Assembly (NCBI RefSeq): GCF_001039355.2 | Contig: NW_019775569.1 | Location: 925,454 to 989,453 of the forward strand | Direction of reading: 5' to 3' | Source: Lingula anatina | Taxonomy: Eukaryota > Brachiopoda > Lingulata > Lingulida > Lingulidae | Length of the DNA stretch: 64,000 bases | Shown here: in pieces, positions 1 through 13,500 of the stretch | Layout: each line of letters opens with the position of its first letter | Position numbering within the stretch: position 1 is the stretch's first letter | Notes under the pieces: generated by a model | Database searches by the model: none | What the model was told of the DNA's origin: nothing | The model's input: the letters and a program-made list of their open reading frames with translations, nothing else | Made by a program: the position numbers and the translations under genes

Positions 1-329
1 GAACATTAGTTATTGTAAAAGGTATGAGCACTGTGAAAGAATTGCATGTGCGAATCATGTCCAAAAACAATCAAACATAAAACTGAACACAAAAATGGCA
101 AAAAAACAACAAAATTTCCTTTTTGATGCCAAATTACTTGATCGGAAAAGGGTATGAAAGATGTAACAATTACTTTAATTACCTTGTAACTAAAATCGCC
201 ACTACTTGATTGGAAAAAAAAAGTAAAATATTAAACTAAAATTGCCTTTACTTGATTGGAAAAGGGTTATAATGGCACTGTAATTATAAACTTCTTTACT
301 TGATTGGCAGGGCATAGTAAAAGGCTTAC
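1..329. repeat. AT-rich sequence with a degenerate repeated motif
   Basis: The motif ACTTGATTGGAAAA recurs four times with small changes, at about 136, 205, 249 and 299, with uneven spacing of 45-70 bases. If the minus-strand gene at 330-1153 is real, this is part of its third intron. I see no coding signal here. Confidence 0.5.
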
Positions 330-1153
330 AGTAAAGTATCTCCAATTTTTCGGCTGAAGCATAAAGAGGTCATAAACCCATAGGGTCTGACCTTTCCAAT
401 GGGCTTTACACGACGGAAAAGTTCAACTAAAAGCAATAATTAACCTGCATGCAATCTGCTGAAGCACCGTAAAACATACATAAGTCAATCAATTCACATA
501 TACATATTGACTACTTTTCTTTGCATCTAATTGTTGTGAAACTTTTATGAAGCTTTGCAGGTGTGGAGTAGTACCTAAAGTTCAGCTGGTCAATTAATCA
601 ACATTTCTGGTTAAGCAATATAAAGAATTGCCACAGAATTTCTGACATGCACACACTTTTGATATCTAACAACACTAATATAAAACAACATTAAACTCCG
701 ACAAAGGCTCAGGAATACTATATTTTTGTACAATAGGAATTAAAATACATCTGTCAATATATATAACGTTGTAAGTTGAAGCAGCCAAAATTGATTAAAG
801 TGGCATATCAATATTTTTTTACTATATACATATATTAGGTATTAATTCGTGATATTAAGAATTGGGGGATTAAAACATGATCCTATTCACGTATAGAATA
901 TACGTCTAAACTGAACCTGAAAGTTATGAACTCTTCAAAGTATCTCTGAAGCTCGACAAATTTGTGAAGGGTTTTGACACTATTTGGGAACAACTCAATG
1001 ACAACATTTTGAACTTCTTCAGAAAAGTTAATAGTAAAAAAGAAATACAGGTACAACTAACGGTATGAATAATTCGACTTTTTTTATAGACTTATTAGTC
1101 GAAGGATAGGCTAGTTTGTTACAACTTACACGTTCGTCGGATATTCGAGCCAT
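330..1153 (-). CDS. 5' exons of an unidentified minus-strand gene
   Basis: Three exons can be joined in frame on the minus strand. Exon 1 (1130-1153) encodes MARISDER and ends at a GTAAGT donor. Exon 2 (891-1056) has 166 nt and exits in phase 1 at GTGAAT. Exon 3 (330-426) follows a TTTTAG acceptor, enters in phase 1 and exits in phase 2 at GTAAGC. Together they give 95 residues that look like protein, including SVKTLHKFVELQRYFEEF and VKPIGKVRPYGF. The exon 2 acceptor has a poor pyrimidine tract, so that junction is the weakest. The gene continues off the left edge. I do not recognise the product. Vertebrate CCDC122 lies head-to-head with LACC1, so LACC1 is a natural candidate, but I saw no convincing similarity. 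Confidence 0.4.
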
Positions 1154-1518
1154 TGTTTAAACTTTCCCCCCAAATTCTAAAATTGACCAAACACCTACAC
1201 AAATACAGTCAATTTTCTCATCAACGTCTAAACACACTTGATACACACCGTAATTACCTTTAATCCCTCTTAAGCAGAGTGTGCCAGACGCCCAACAAGC
1301 TACTGCAAAGTTCGGGAAAACTTTTGTTGTTCCCGTGACGTCATAAGCGTCTTTATAGATGGCAGCTATTCACAGGTGCTCCAAGACAACCCACTCTCTT
1401 GGTCTGTTCATCATTCAAACATTCATTGCGGAGAGCAGCGACTATGAGTTCCTTAATAGAATTTTTAAATGGAAGTGAATATTAAAGAGATACATTTGAT
1501 TGTATGTCATAAATTGTA
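1154..1518. promoter_or_regulatory. Candidate bidirectional promoter with a CRE site
   Basis: This interval separates the first exons of two divergent genes. It contains a perfect palindromic CRE, TGACGTCA, at 1336-1343, in a patch less AT-rich than its surroundings. Two short upstream ORFs precede the CCDC122-like start: an ATG at about 1446 with 13 codons, and an ATG-TCA-TAA at about 1504. CREB/ATF binding is inferred from the motif alone. Confidence 0.45.
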
Positions 1519-4500
1519 ATGGAAAATCTTCTAAGTAGGTGAGTTGAACCGGTGTCATTAAACTTTCTCTAACTTTTGTATGTAAAACGATCGAGTGCTA
1601 GAGTGCAGTAACATAACTTCAAAAGAAAGAATCCTGACAAAAATGTTGATTGTTATGTTAATAATTTCTTTTTCTTTTCCAGCCCTCCCAAACCTTCCAG
1701 AACTGTACATTTAGTGCAAGGCTGCATCCCTGTTTATATGCCCCCTCGGCCACTTAATGCTCAGACTGTTGCTGTGCAAGAAAGACCTCTTAAAAGTTCT
1801 GGTATTGTGATAATAATACACATGTACCTCAGAATCACAAACAGTTAAAATTATATAGCAACAGTCTTAATGTAATCCACTGACTGACTTTTTAGTTATT
1901 GCTTAATTTTTATTGAACAAGTTTGGAATATGTTGGCTTCTCCTAGAAATGAAAAAAAAAAAAATGCTACTGTATTATACTAGCAGGCCAGTAACCAGTG
2001 GGGGTTTTACCAGCTGCTCTTTTTGCCAGGAAAAAGTTCGTTTGGGTAAAATTTGTTCTAGGCACATGAAGATTTCATGGTAAAAAGTCTACTTTTTCAG
2101 AAAAAAAAAGAAAAAGAAGCCTCCCTCTACCTTCTGCTACAATATTGCTGGCTATGGACATACACTGTAGGGGGTGTCTCAATAGTCTGAAGGTTTATTG
2201 GTACAAAAAGTCGTAACATTTTCGCCATTTTTTTAATCAAAGGTTCATTGGTCCAAAGGTTCTATATAGTAAACATTCGGACCAATGAACCTTTGGACTA
2301 TTGAACCTTCAGACTATTGCTACGTACGGCCCGCACTGTAGTATTGGTTGTTGCTGAATGTTCATTGAATTTATACAGTTAAAGGGCAGTCTGTTTCAAA
2401 AAAATTCAAATTTAAACTATTCTTCATATGTTTGTGAGTGATTTCTTCTTTCTTTTTCTTTGAAGGTACATGTATCCAGTCTTCTGTTAAAAAGTCACCG
2501 GTTTCTTTAAACAATGCTAAACAGACTAGCCTTCACACTAGCCATTTGCTGCGCTATTCTCCAGCAGCTTATCTCCCAAATCAAGACATTAATGATACAG
2601 GTAAGTGTCCCACTGTGACTTAATACCTTAAGGAATCTCACCCAATTCAAATGTCTCCTCTAAGGTATCTACCGTACCCTGCTCAGTGGCTTAGCACTAC
2701 TCAGACATAAAATATTTTGTGTCCGACCTTACCAGCAGAGGAGGATAATTGTGTGGTTGGATGTTATCACTCAGCTGGGCATCTGGAGTAGATCTGAGGC
2801 CATGTGTACTCAACATGTAAGTGTGAAATTGCCCCTACTGACAAAGGGTATGTCTGGCCAGAAACCCATTCCTGTTGACCATCTCAGTTCCTGCAGGGTG
2901 CGCTACAATTTTGTAACAGACTACTGTCGGACCCTGTGGTCAGAAAATACTTCATTGTGGTCATTATCATGGCATTGCCATCATAATGGATTTGTTTAAA
3001 GCATGCAAAGTTTTTTTCTTGAAATGGATCAATATTTATGTTTTTCTAAAGTTCCCTCATTCATTCACAACTGCATGGTCCATCAGCTGTATGTTGTGAC
3101 AGTGCAAACGTGTCGTGTAGATTTTTTTGTAACAATTTGCTTTAACTAGCCTACCAATAAAGATCAAAGTCACTTAAGTTTATTATTATTATTATTTTTT
3201 TTTGTGCTTCTTGTTTTTTTTTCACCATACAAAATCATACAAAATGAATCATTTTTTATCCATGTATGATCATAACTCTTTGTTCAGTTTGACAATAGAA
3301 GTAGAGTTCTATGGTTTGACATAGTGAAAATCTCATCACATATACAAATTCAGCTTTGTGTTACACTCTGCATAACTAGCCTACTGGTAAAAGTCAGAAC
3401 TGCCATCTTATTTTTTACCTGGTTCCTTGAGGTTATTCAGTCGCACTTAAGAGTAAGATCAGCCTATCTTCATTGTAAATGCTACTTAATTGAAGAAAGT
3501 GAACAGAAAATATGGCATTGTCTAGAGATATGACTGAAAATAAAGGTGAACAAATGAATGAGGACACTTCATCTTATGGGTTGAGTTCTTTACATTTTTA
3601 TTAGTTATAAATGGAAATATATAAAAATACATAATATTACATTTAGACATCAATATACTGGGCCACTCAATCAAGTTCATTACAGTGCTACACCAAAGCA
3701 GTCCAGCTGCTTCTACTGTATGGGTGAAAGTTTTCAGGATTTACATATTTTTATGTGCTTGATTTCAGGATTTTCAGTCTTCATTTTGATTCTTTTTTTA
3801 TCATATGGTCTAAGTACAATGAGCAATTCAGGATTTTCAGTTTTTACAGCTTTCACCCATGTTCTACTGTATATAATCAACAATTCTGTCTGAAAAAAAT
3901 AGGTATTATAGTAAGAGAAACAACAAAATCGAGAAACTTTTCCATCCATGTCCTGGACTATTGCATATAGTCCTTGTCTGCTGTTATATATTTGCTGAGC
4001 AAATTTTTAAGCATGGCAAGCACTCCTCATCTCATTAGTAAAATTCTGGATCTGCAAGTGATAGTGAAATACAAAAGTACAGTATGACTGTGCAGTAAGG
4101 TGATCATCCTCATCCTGATAAAAAAGATTTGATAAATACATAAATGTCCTCTGGGATATTATAATTTTCATTCTTGGATAAATAAATGTCTGTATTGTTA
4201 CATAACATGCATTGGGTACTTTTACATTAAATTTGTAATATCAAACATTTATGGATGAATAAGTGTCCGTATTGTCACATTTCATTCAAAGAGTACTTTT
4301 TACTTTTAAAATTAATTTTGTAATATCATATGATTAAAAAAATGACTTCATAATCTACTTGGAAATGATGGATTCATAATTTTCTGTTATTAGTCCTTAA
4401 GTCTAGTTAATGTTGATTTTGTAAGGAGACTGTACTAGTTGTCTTATTTTGGCAGTATGGTTTTTCTGAAATCTTGAATATGATTTCTTGGGTCAAGTTC

Positions 4501-7500
4501 CATATGGCATTGGCTTTTACAACTTTACTTTTTCCTCACTGGGTATTGCGTAAACTACGTTGTCATAGGCAAAAGTTTCTTTCTCTTTAGCTGGCTTTTC
4601 ATTGACTGCATTCTGATAAATAGCATTATCATAGGCTCCATTGAATTTGATTGTACCTACAACTGGGGAGGATCTGCAGTTTCTGAGGAAGTGAAAAAAA
4701 AAGATAATACATGTAGTAAAGAATTTTCACAAACTGTTGGTTACTTGAATGAGAGTCAAATGGCTAACAGTTGTAGTAAAAAAATAAAAAAAAATCATTC
4801 ATCTGTAGCTTAATGAGGTACTGGGCACATTCATATCAAAATAAAATTAGGAAAGCTTTATTATCATGTCATTATTTTTTTATAAGCAAAGGTTTCTTGT
4901 TTTAAGAAGTTCATGATTATTTTACAATTCACAATTGAAGTCCCGTATTCATCAAGAATGGCAAAATAACCTTATTCTTATATTTTCTTTTTACATGGTC
5001 CAATATGGTTGCTTACCTGTACAAGAAAAATGCACCAACAACCATCATTACAAGAAATGCTGCAGCCAAAACGCCCACCAAAATAAGAACTGAAATAAGA
5101 ATTGGGATTTATAAATGGCTGGATAATAATTTATTTCCTGGAAATGTTGCAGCACTTAATTGATCTGAATAGTCAGATGAAGTATTTATCAAAAAAAAAA
5201 ATCTTCACTTATAATGAATTATTAAGAAATGTTAACTTGGTTTATTTTGCTGTATTACTTATGCATCTGTCCTCCAATACCCCATTTTAATCTCGAATTA
5301 AAAAAATTGCCCTCTTACTGTGTTCGTGTTTCAGCCCTGGTCTTTCAAGCTTTTCAGTTTCCTTCATTGTCTTCTCCCCATCTGTTTGCTTCTCATTGCC
5401 TGCAACCTGCACTTTAGGGTTGGTAGGAACCTCCTCTGGTGGTATTGGTGGGATCTTAGGGCCTTGGGTTGGGTTTGGCAGCTTTTCTGGACCACTTGTG
5501 GGGACTGGTTTTATTAGGATAGGCCCACTGGTGGGGACTGGTCTTGTTGGGATAGGCCCTCTGGTGGAGGCTGGTGTTGTTGGGATAGGCCCTCTGGTGG
5601 GGGATGGTGATGTTGGGATAGGCCCTCTGGTGGGGACTGGTGTTGTTGGGGTAGGCCCTCTGGTGGGGGCTAGTGTTGTTGGGATAGGCATTCTGGTGGA
5701 GACTGGTCTTGTTGGGATAGGCCCTCTGGTGGAGACTGGTCCTCTTGTTGGAACTGATGTTGTTGTTGTTGTCCAGGCGTCTGTCCAAGGCCCTCCACTG
5801 ACCACATGGTTGTCTTGACATTGTACATTTAGCCAGGTACGACGCTTGATTATATTATGGTGACTTCCACGGCTGCCATGGTGACCATGACTACGTCTTG
5901 AGCGATGATGGTCATCATCATCATCATCATCATCATCATCGTGGTCATCATCATCATCATCATCATCATCATGGTCGTTATCCTCGTCATTGTCATCATG
6001 CATGTCAAAGTCTTCATCATCATTATCTCCAGAAACTGAAATGTTAGAGCATATTGAATTGTGAGTCTTTTGGAAAGCCTTTTGTATAAAATTAGGATCT
6101 TTTATGATAGAATTGGAAGTAAGACATCTTAATTTGGTCAGCTTGGTTATGAAAATCATTTGCTTTTTTTTTTCATTTACAGTACTAAAGAATTTTCCCT
6201 TACTTGATTTAAGACTTACCCCATTGATAAGCAGATAGCTTGATCCAGAATCTGCTATTACTGTTCGGTACACTGTCATACTCCAATGACAAATGATGGG
6301 CATCACTAAACTGTGTTATGTAATTGGTCAGGTTAGTACAGGCAGCATGGTATGTGGAGGTTTGAAGGTAGTTCAAGCCATGCCATGAAACTATTTTAGT
6401 CTCATTTATGGTCAGCTTAGCCAGGTATCTGCACACTGCCCTGTGTCTGGAGTAGAAGTGAATGGAGCCCCCCATGCTGACATCGACTGCCTCCAAGAGG
6501 ATGACACTGTTGGCAGGCGGGGTAACCTTACAGGAGCAGTTGTGAACTTGAACTGATGGTGATGGATATCTACTGCTGGTGAGGTTGATGGGCAGGGTGC
6601 TGTTGATGTTTATACTGCTGCACATTGGTGTGCTGATAGTTTTGGCTAAAATATAATGGATATTTGAGATTATTATGTTTCTGTAATATTGTATATGGAG
6701 TTGACAACATGTATCAGTGATCAGATATGTTGACATTTAATCATGATGTAATGGTAGTTAAGGGAAGGTGTGGATATTTGTGTAAGGTAAAAGACAAGCA
6801 GTGTTGTAAAAAAAAAAATTGATGTAAGATAATGAATAACTGTAAACAAGATGATTTTAGAAACAGATGCATTCTTACTGGGTTCACAATCATAACCCAC
6901 TTCAAGGTGGTTGTAGTTGATTGTGTTAGTTGATCCCCTGCGCATGTCATTGGTTGTGATAGTCAAGTTGCATGCCTGTCTGCCAGAGCAACTTGTAGCC
7001 AATTTTTGTTGTAATGCTGGGGACACATAACATCTTGCCATACACAACCATCCACGGCAGTTGTGGTTTGGACATTCTGTAGAGGCTGACATTTTCATGT
7101 TTCTCAGGCGAATAATTGTGTTGGAGGAACAGTGTAGTGCCAGGTTTTGACCTGTGCATGTGGTCACAGTATGTGCCGGAGAGCTCTGGTCCAACTGCCA
7201 TGTCAGGTGGGTGCTTTCAGTGCCTAATATAAATACAAATGTGTCCTTGGATTGGTAATGTTCAAATATCTGGCAAATATATGATTTACACATACATAAA
7301 TTTTTCAGTTATTTGATAAGTACTTGAATGCTGACAAATTTTGAATATAAGTCAGTTTTTTAATTACTATATCAACAAACATTTTTTTTTATTTTCCAAA
7401 GAGGAAAAATAAAAGCTGTAAAAATATTGTCTTTTCCTTACTGTTTTGAAAAATGATAAAACTTTTATTAAAGCAAACTTTGACCATATTTTAAAAAATG

Positions 7501-10500
7501 TAAAAATAGTGACTTCTATGCACTGAAATGTTTTATTTGTCTTACAACATACTTTCCTTCTTAATTTGTTTTCTTTCCTTCTTAATTTCTTTTCTTTCCT
7601 TGACCATCAATGCATTGTATGTCATAATGTCAATTTTATGAGTAATTTTTCTTACAGACATTCGAAGGTTAGAGGGGTTTTGGATATTGACTAAAAACTA
7701 ATTTAAAATTTCAGATTTCAGAAAAATATCATGCAGATCTGTAATATAAAAAAATCATAAACTGGGAAAAATACTATCAGGTGTAAGATATATATGCGTC
7801 ATATGTCGTGACGATATTCTAGCTAATACTTCTATACAAATTACTCAACCAAGCTCACAGTTCTTTAGATATGCTAATATTCACCTGTTATTGTTATAAA
7901 AAAGGGGAACAGGTTCTTTTGTGATTTTTGCCAGTTTTGTAAGGCTGAAGCATTGAGTGTTATTTGCTGAGTCACTCTTAAGTGAGAAACATATTTTATT
8001 TAGTTTGATGCTATAAATGTTCAATTCCTCCCTTTTTAGCAGGTGACGGCAAATCACCTGAGCTGTGTATTTTATTGTAAAAATTGCCTAAGGTAAAAGT
8101 ATCTGTGGAAAACTGGATTGTCTTGTACTTGAAGGTTGTTGCTGTTGATGCCCCAGCACTGGTGTGATGTATTGTTTGTGCCACAGAAAACGACCATCAT
8201 TTCTCTTGTTTGACAAATAACCAAATGTTGAAATATTAATACTTGCTACTGTTGGAATTAAATCAGCCTCAGGTGATGTATTGTTCATGCCACAGAAGAC
8301 GACCATCATAATTTTTGTTGTTTGACAAATAACTTAATGTTGAAATATTCATACTTGCTACTGTAGGAATTAAATCACCATAAGGTGAACCCTGAATCAC
8401 AAGTTTTTTAAGCATTTAACCTGCTTGCAAATTATTTATTTGTAATTATGTCTGACTTTGACAATAATAATAATATTGGTCTTTCTATTTGATTTTAAAG
8501 GAGGAGTCAGTATTTTTATGTATAGAAACTGCAGTTCCTGTCACGGATGCTGCCTGGTACATCAATCCCTATAACTGCCTAACCATATTTTTTCCTATTA
8601 ATTTTCTTAGTGCCTTTGTTTGGTAAAAAAAAAGATCCCTTACAAAAAATCAGCATATAGGTTTTACAAAAGTGATTGATTTTTTTTTTTTGCATGTATT
8701 TTGGTGACAAACTATATGTTTGCTACGTTTTACTTCAAACTTGTTTAGTGGCTTTGTTTAGTGAAAAGGCAGGCTTATTTCCAAAACCAGCACAATCTAA
8801 ACCAGTCTATTTTCACATAAAATTGTTATTATTGTTGCAATGGTTTTTTGGTTTATGGTGTCTATATGCTTTTCCAGCTTTGCTGTCAAGTTAAACATTT
8901 ACTTAATAATATTGAGATCAAGTGAGATCAATTCATGCAAATCATAAACGACCTAATTTTCAAAACATAATCCTCATAACATTTGATATGTTATTCATCT
9001 AATATCACAAAAAATGTTAAAAGTGAAAACTTTTAGAGGCCAGGATTGAAATTCAGTATTTTTGAAAAACAGTTGTCGTACTATATGTACATCGTGAGAA
9101 TGTCTCTAACCACAAACAGTGTAATAAAAAAAAAATCCTTTGCTGTGGCCATCTAAGTTAAATGCCTTAAGACTGGTGTTGACTGGCCCTTATGTTACAA
9201 CCAAGACTGTTATGAAATTGTCCCATAATTTGACCCTCTGTTGTATTGTGAATTTTTTTTCTTTTATAGATTTTGATAAATGTTTTGGGTCTTACCAAGC
9301 TGTTATAGATTTGATAAATTTTCTTTGTTTTTATTTTATATTTTTAGTGCTATTTGTCTAAAAAAAAAACACTGATGTACTGTCCAGCATCTTAATACAT
9401 TAGGTAAATACTACTAAAAAACAACAGTACCAGAGCAGGAAGATCTTAAATATAAAATCCTTCCTTTAAAGTATAATAACTCTTAATTGAATTTGACAAC
9501 TAAAGTCACTTTTAACAAATACTTTACCTGTCCAAAGAATCACCAAAATGATGAGCGTATGAAGTGCCTCCATTTTCGTGCAGTTTCGGCGCACTGCGCA
9601 CTCTGCAAAACCTGCAGACCTAACTGGTTTGTCTCCCAGCAGTATCCTGGATCTGTTCTGACTTATGATTGGTTTTAAAGTGAGGACTTGACAAACACCA
9701 CATCACGTGAACACAATTTGTATGGCATTCTTGTATATGGTTTAGCGCTCTCAATTGATCCAAATCTTATATTCACACAAAGGGCTGTTGCTGGTCACAC
9801 ACCCAGACAGGTGACCTAGGGAACCTAGGTACGGGTGTACCATGCTAGGTATTCAAGAGACTTGTTTTGATGGGAATTAATTATGAAACCATACACGTGA
9901 GATAGATCCCTGGCATTGTGGAAGTCTGCTGGGGATGCAACAATTAATAAATAATTAAAACCTCAATATTGTTTGAAAGATCTATTTTATGAACTCCATG
10001 AAGGAGGTTACTAGTATATGTTTGTCTTCGTTTCTTTGTTAGTAAACAGCTTTACTCAAAAAGTTATGGATGGATGTAGCTTTTCCATTTAGGAAGCCCA
10101 GCTAGAGTATCCTGCTTAATATTTGTCTTTCTTTCAGTGGAAAGGCCCCCTTTTTTGACAGAAGCACTTTTCTTTTTAAATGAGAGATGATCTCTCCATG
10201 TTCTTTTGTGATTGTTATCCTGTAGAGTTATAGGTTTACAATGAAAAGATGTATAACAATAATAGTGCCTTAGTCATCACTTATTTTTAGCATGCTTTTG
10301 TGAGAAAGCTATTGGGTAGGGCAGTTGCTATACCCTGGTAGTAGAATATAGATCGATCGACTTGTTGTGCAAGCGCACGATCATTTAAGGAAATATGACA
10401 AATGAAAATTACCTCATTTCAGCTGATGATTTCGAGTAAAATGTCCCACCTGATATTCTCATTTTTAAACATCAGATTTAAATTTAGTGTTTTTAGTGGA

Positions 10501-13500
10501 AATAAAAAAGGGGAGATCCCTAACATTCCCACCAATCACTTAGCTTACATTGAAAAAGAAAGGATTAAATGAATAAACATCATAAATTAAAGATAAAAAA
10601 TTGAATTCATACAATCAAATATTTCATCCCACTTTGCATTAATTCTGCCTCCCCCCCCAAAAGAAAAATAATAAATCAATAAATAAATAAATAAATAAAT
10701 AATAAAACAATGAATGAATGAATATATAAGATTTAGCAATTTTAATTGTAATAGGCGATGATGGATTTTTTTCAAACAAGAAATGAATAGATAAACCAGA
10801 TTTTTAAAAGATTAAAAGTAAAGATTATGACTCTGTCACACTGGACTCACAGCTGCTTGGAGAACAAAGTTTGGCCCACCCTCACAAATACTACAGTATG
10901 TAACAAAGGATAAGACTGTAATATCTTAAGTTCATTAATACTGATGTACAAGTATGGATTTGATGACAACGACAAATACTGTCCCAGCTCTAAGAGGGAT
11001 GACAGTGGTACAAATTTATTCTCCAAGAAATTACAAGTTGGAAACTGGTATAACAAGGGCTTTAATGAGACCTGAGCTGAAATTTATCTTTTCAGGTTCC
11101 ACATCCAGTGTAGAGCAGAGTAGTCCAACAGGTGGCAGCAGCAGCAGTCTCCACCAGGTGGTGAGTGAGGTGATCACTGTGCAGAGAGCTCACTCGGAGG
11201 ATATCAGGAAACATCAACATATACTTGCCGAATTACAGGTATATTGCAATCATCCCTGGAGTAGGTACATTAACAGAATAGACTATTAAACAATCCGGTT
11301 TGTTTTTGTCAGTTATTTCCTTTAGGAAAATTAATTTGGACAATAATGCCTTATTCTGAATTTGAATTTTAAAAAGTATTCATCAAAGTCAAATGTTATC
11401 AGTGTGTTGGTTGTCACTTGGTGGTTTCAAATAAAATTAAATTGTTCTTTTTTAGGAAAAGCTTACAAAGGGTAATAAAGGTTTCTTGTTATTACAGACT
11501 CTAAAGGGGTCTCATTGATTTATTTATTTTTATTATTTTGTATAATTATGTTAATAATTTTGATTTAACACTTCAAGTTTTGAGTTGTGCTTAACATTAA
11601 GGTAATTTACGTACAGTTGTTATAATTATTGTTTTTCCGCTCCATTTAATTTGATTTAACATTTCAAGATATCATGATTTGGTATTAACCTGTTTTTATC
11701 TATAAGACACTTTGTTTTTTTCTTATAATTTATAAATGTTTTATCTAAGAAGTGCTTAGAGTCAATGTTTAACACTATGAATTGTGAATAGTAAGTACAG
11801 ATATGCAACCTTCAATTTATAGATTTTCTGTTGAGTATATTAAATGATCACAAGCAGTTTTTTTTTCATTGGTGCCAAGGTTTAAGAAATTCACATTATT
11901 ATTTGATATTTTTATTCAGCAAGAGAGAAAGTGCATGGATTGACCCTGGAGTTAAACAGTTTGAAAAGAAAGCAGTGTGTTGCTGCAGATGACTTTGTCC
12001 AGAAGGCTGGCAATTGTAGGCAACTTGAAGGAGGTACAATATCCCATATACTAATTTTAATCCCATATCACCTTATAAATCAACTAATTTAACATGATAT
12101 GATTAAAATTTAAAAAAAAAACAACATTTAAAACAAGTGCATGAATAATAAACTAACCTAATGAGCTGACCTTAATTTTTGTGACAGTAAATGTACAAAA
12201 ATGTCTTTAAATCTGTAGTTTCCACAATTTTTCACGTTTTAGAAATAGAAGATGCTATTGCAGAAAAGCAGGACCTGACAGCATCTATTATTGATGCTCA
12301 AACGAAACTGGGTAAAGAAACGAGGTGAGTTTTAGTGATGTAGCCCTTGACCATAGATATTTGTACACAGGATGGATCCTTTTTAGAAAATGTGCTCACA
12401 AGTTAATATCAGGTGAAGGAAAAGAACCATTATGTTTTTTTTATCATACAAAGCTTTGTTTTCCTTTCTTTTATTTTAAATAGTATATTATGGTATTATT
12501 TGACATGATTGTCTATATGATTGTCTCATTTTAGTTTGTTGAAAGAATACACGGGAAAGATGAAAGAATTTGAGTCTAAAGTTGACGTGTTGGAATCAAA
12601 ATATGGATACAGAAAGGAATTGGAGGAATTAAAGAAAAATGTACAAGAGTTAGAAAATCAAAGTATGTGATTAAGAAATTTTTATAGTCTTAATGCCCAG
12701 TACTTTTGTAGTATTTTTTGCTATAGTGTAAATAGACAGTTTAACTTATTTATGTTTTGAATGGACATTTCTCAAGAAGGAGTGCATTACTTAATATATT
12801 GATATGGCTAGATTGTTGTGTCCTAATGAAGATAATTGGTTAGAAAAACCATGGGTATAACCATCATTTTAACTGGTTGTTTATTCTCAGAGCTTACCTT
12901 GGAGAAAAATCCAGACAAGGCCAGACACTTACTAGAAGGTAAATGTGAGAGTGATCTCAAACAGGAGCTTCAGAAGTTAGATGATGAAAAGAGACAATTA
13001 AGGGGGCAGCTGCTTGACAAAGAAAAACAGGTGAATATCCTTTGTTTTAAAAAATGTCTGAATGTATTGTTTTAAATTATAATGCACTTGTAGGCACTCA
13101 TATCTCAAAAGCTCACCATTAAAATGTAGCTACAAGGTCTTGAATTGTGATAGATGCAAGGTTAATTTCTGTGTTATTATAAAACTAAGTAAAGTATGTA
13201 TCTATATAGGGAAGTTTTGTAATTAATGTCACCCCTGGTTTTAAGTCTGTCGAAAAATCCTCTCAGAAACATCTATGCATCTTGTTTCCAGTTAGAAATA
13301 TTATAAAGTGTTTTTTAAAGTGTGTTTTTAGAAGGGGTTCTGAAACTTGACTGCAGACAACAGGAAGAAGCATTGTTTCATTGTATTTATTTATTTATTT
13401 ATTTATTTGTTATTTGTTTTCCAAATATAGTCTGATAATTTAATTTTCCAACAGGTGAAAGCGCTTAATCTCCAGCAAGAGAAAACTAAACAGGAGACAC

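Noticed and set aside
5396-5818. Plus-strand 140-codon ORF of Gly/Val repeats
   Set aside because: It is the complement of the PTRGPIPT stalk of the minus-strand receptor, whose splice phases, signal peptide and membrane helix are all consistent.
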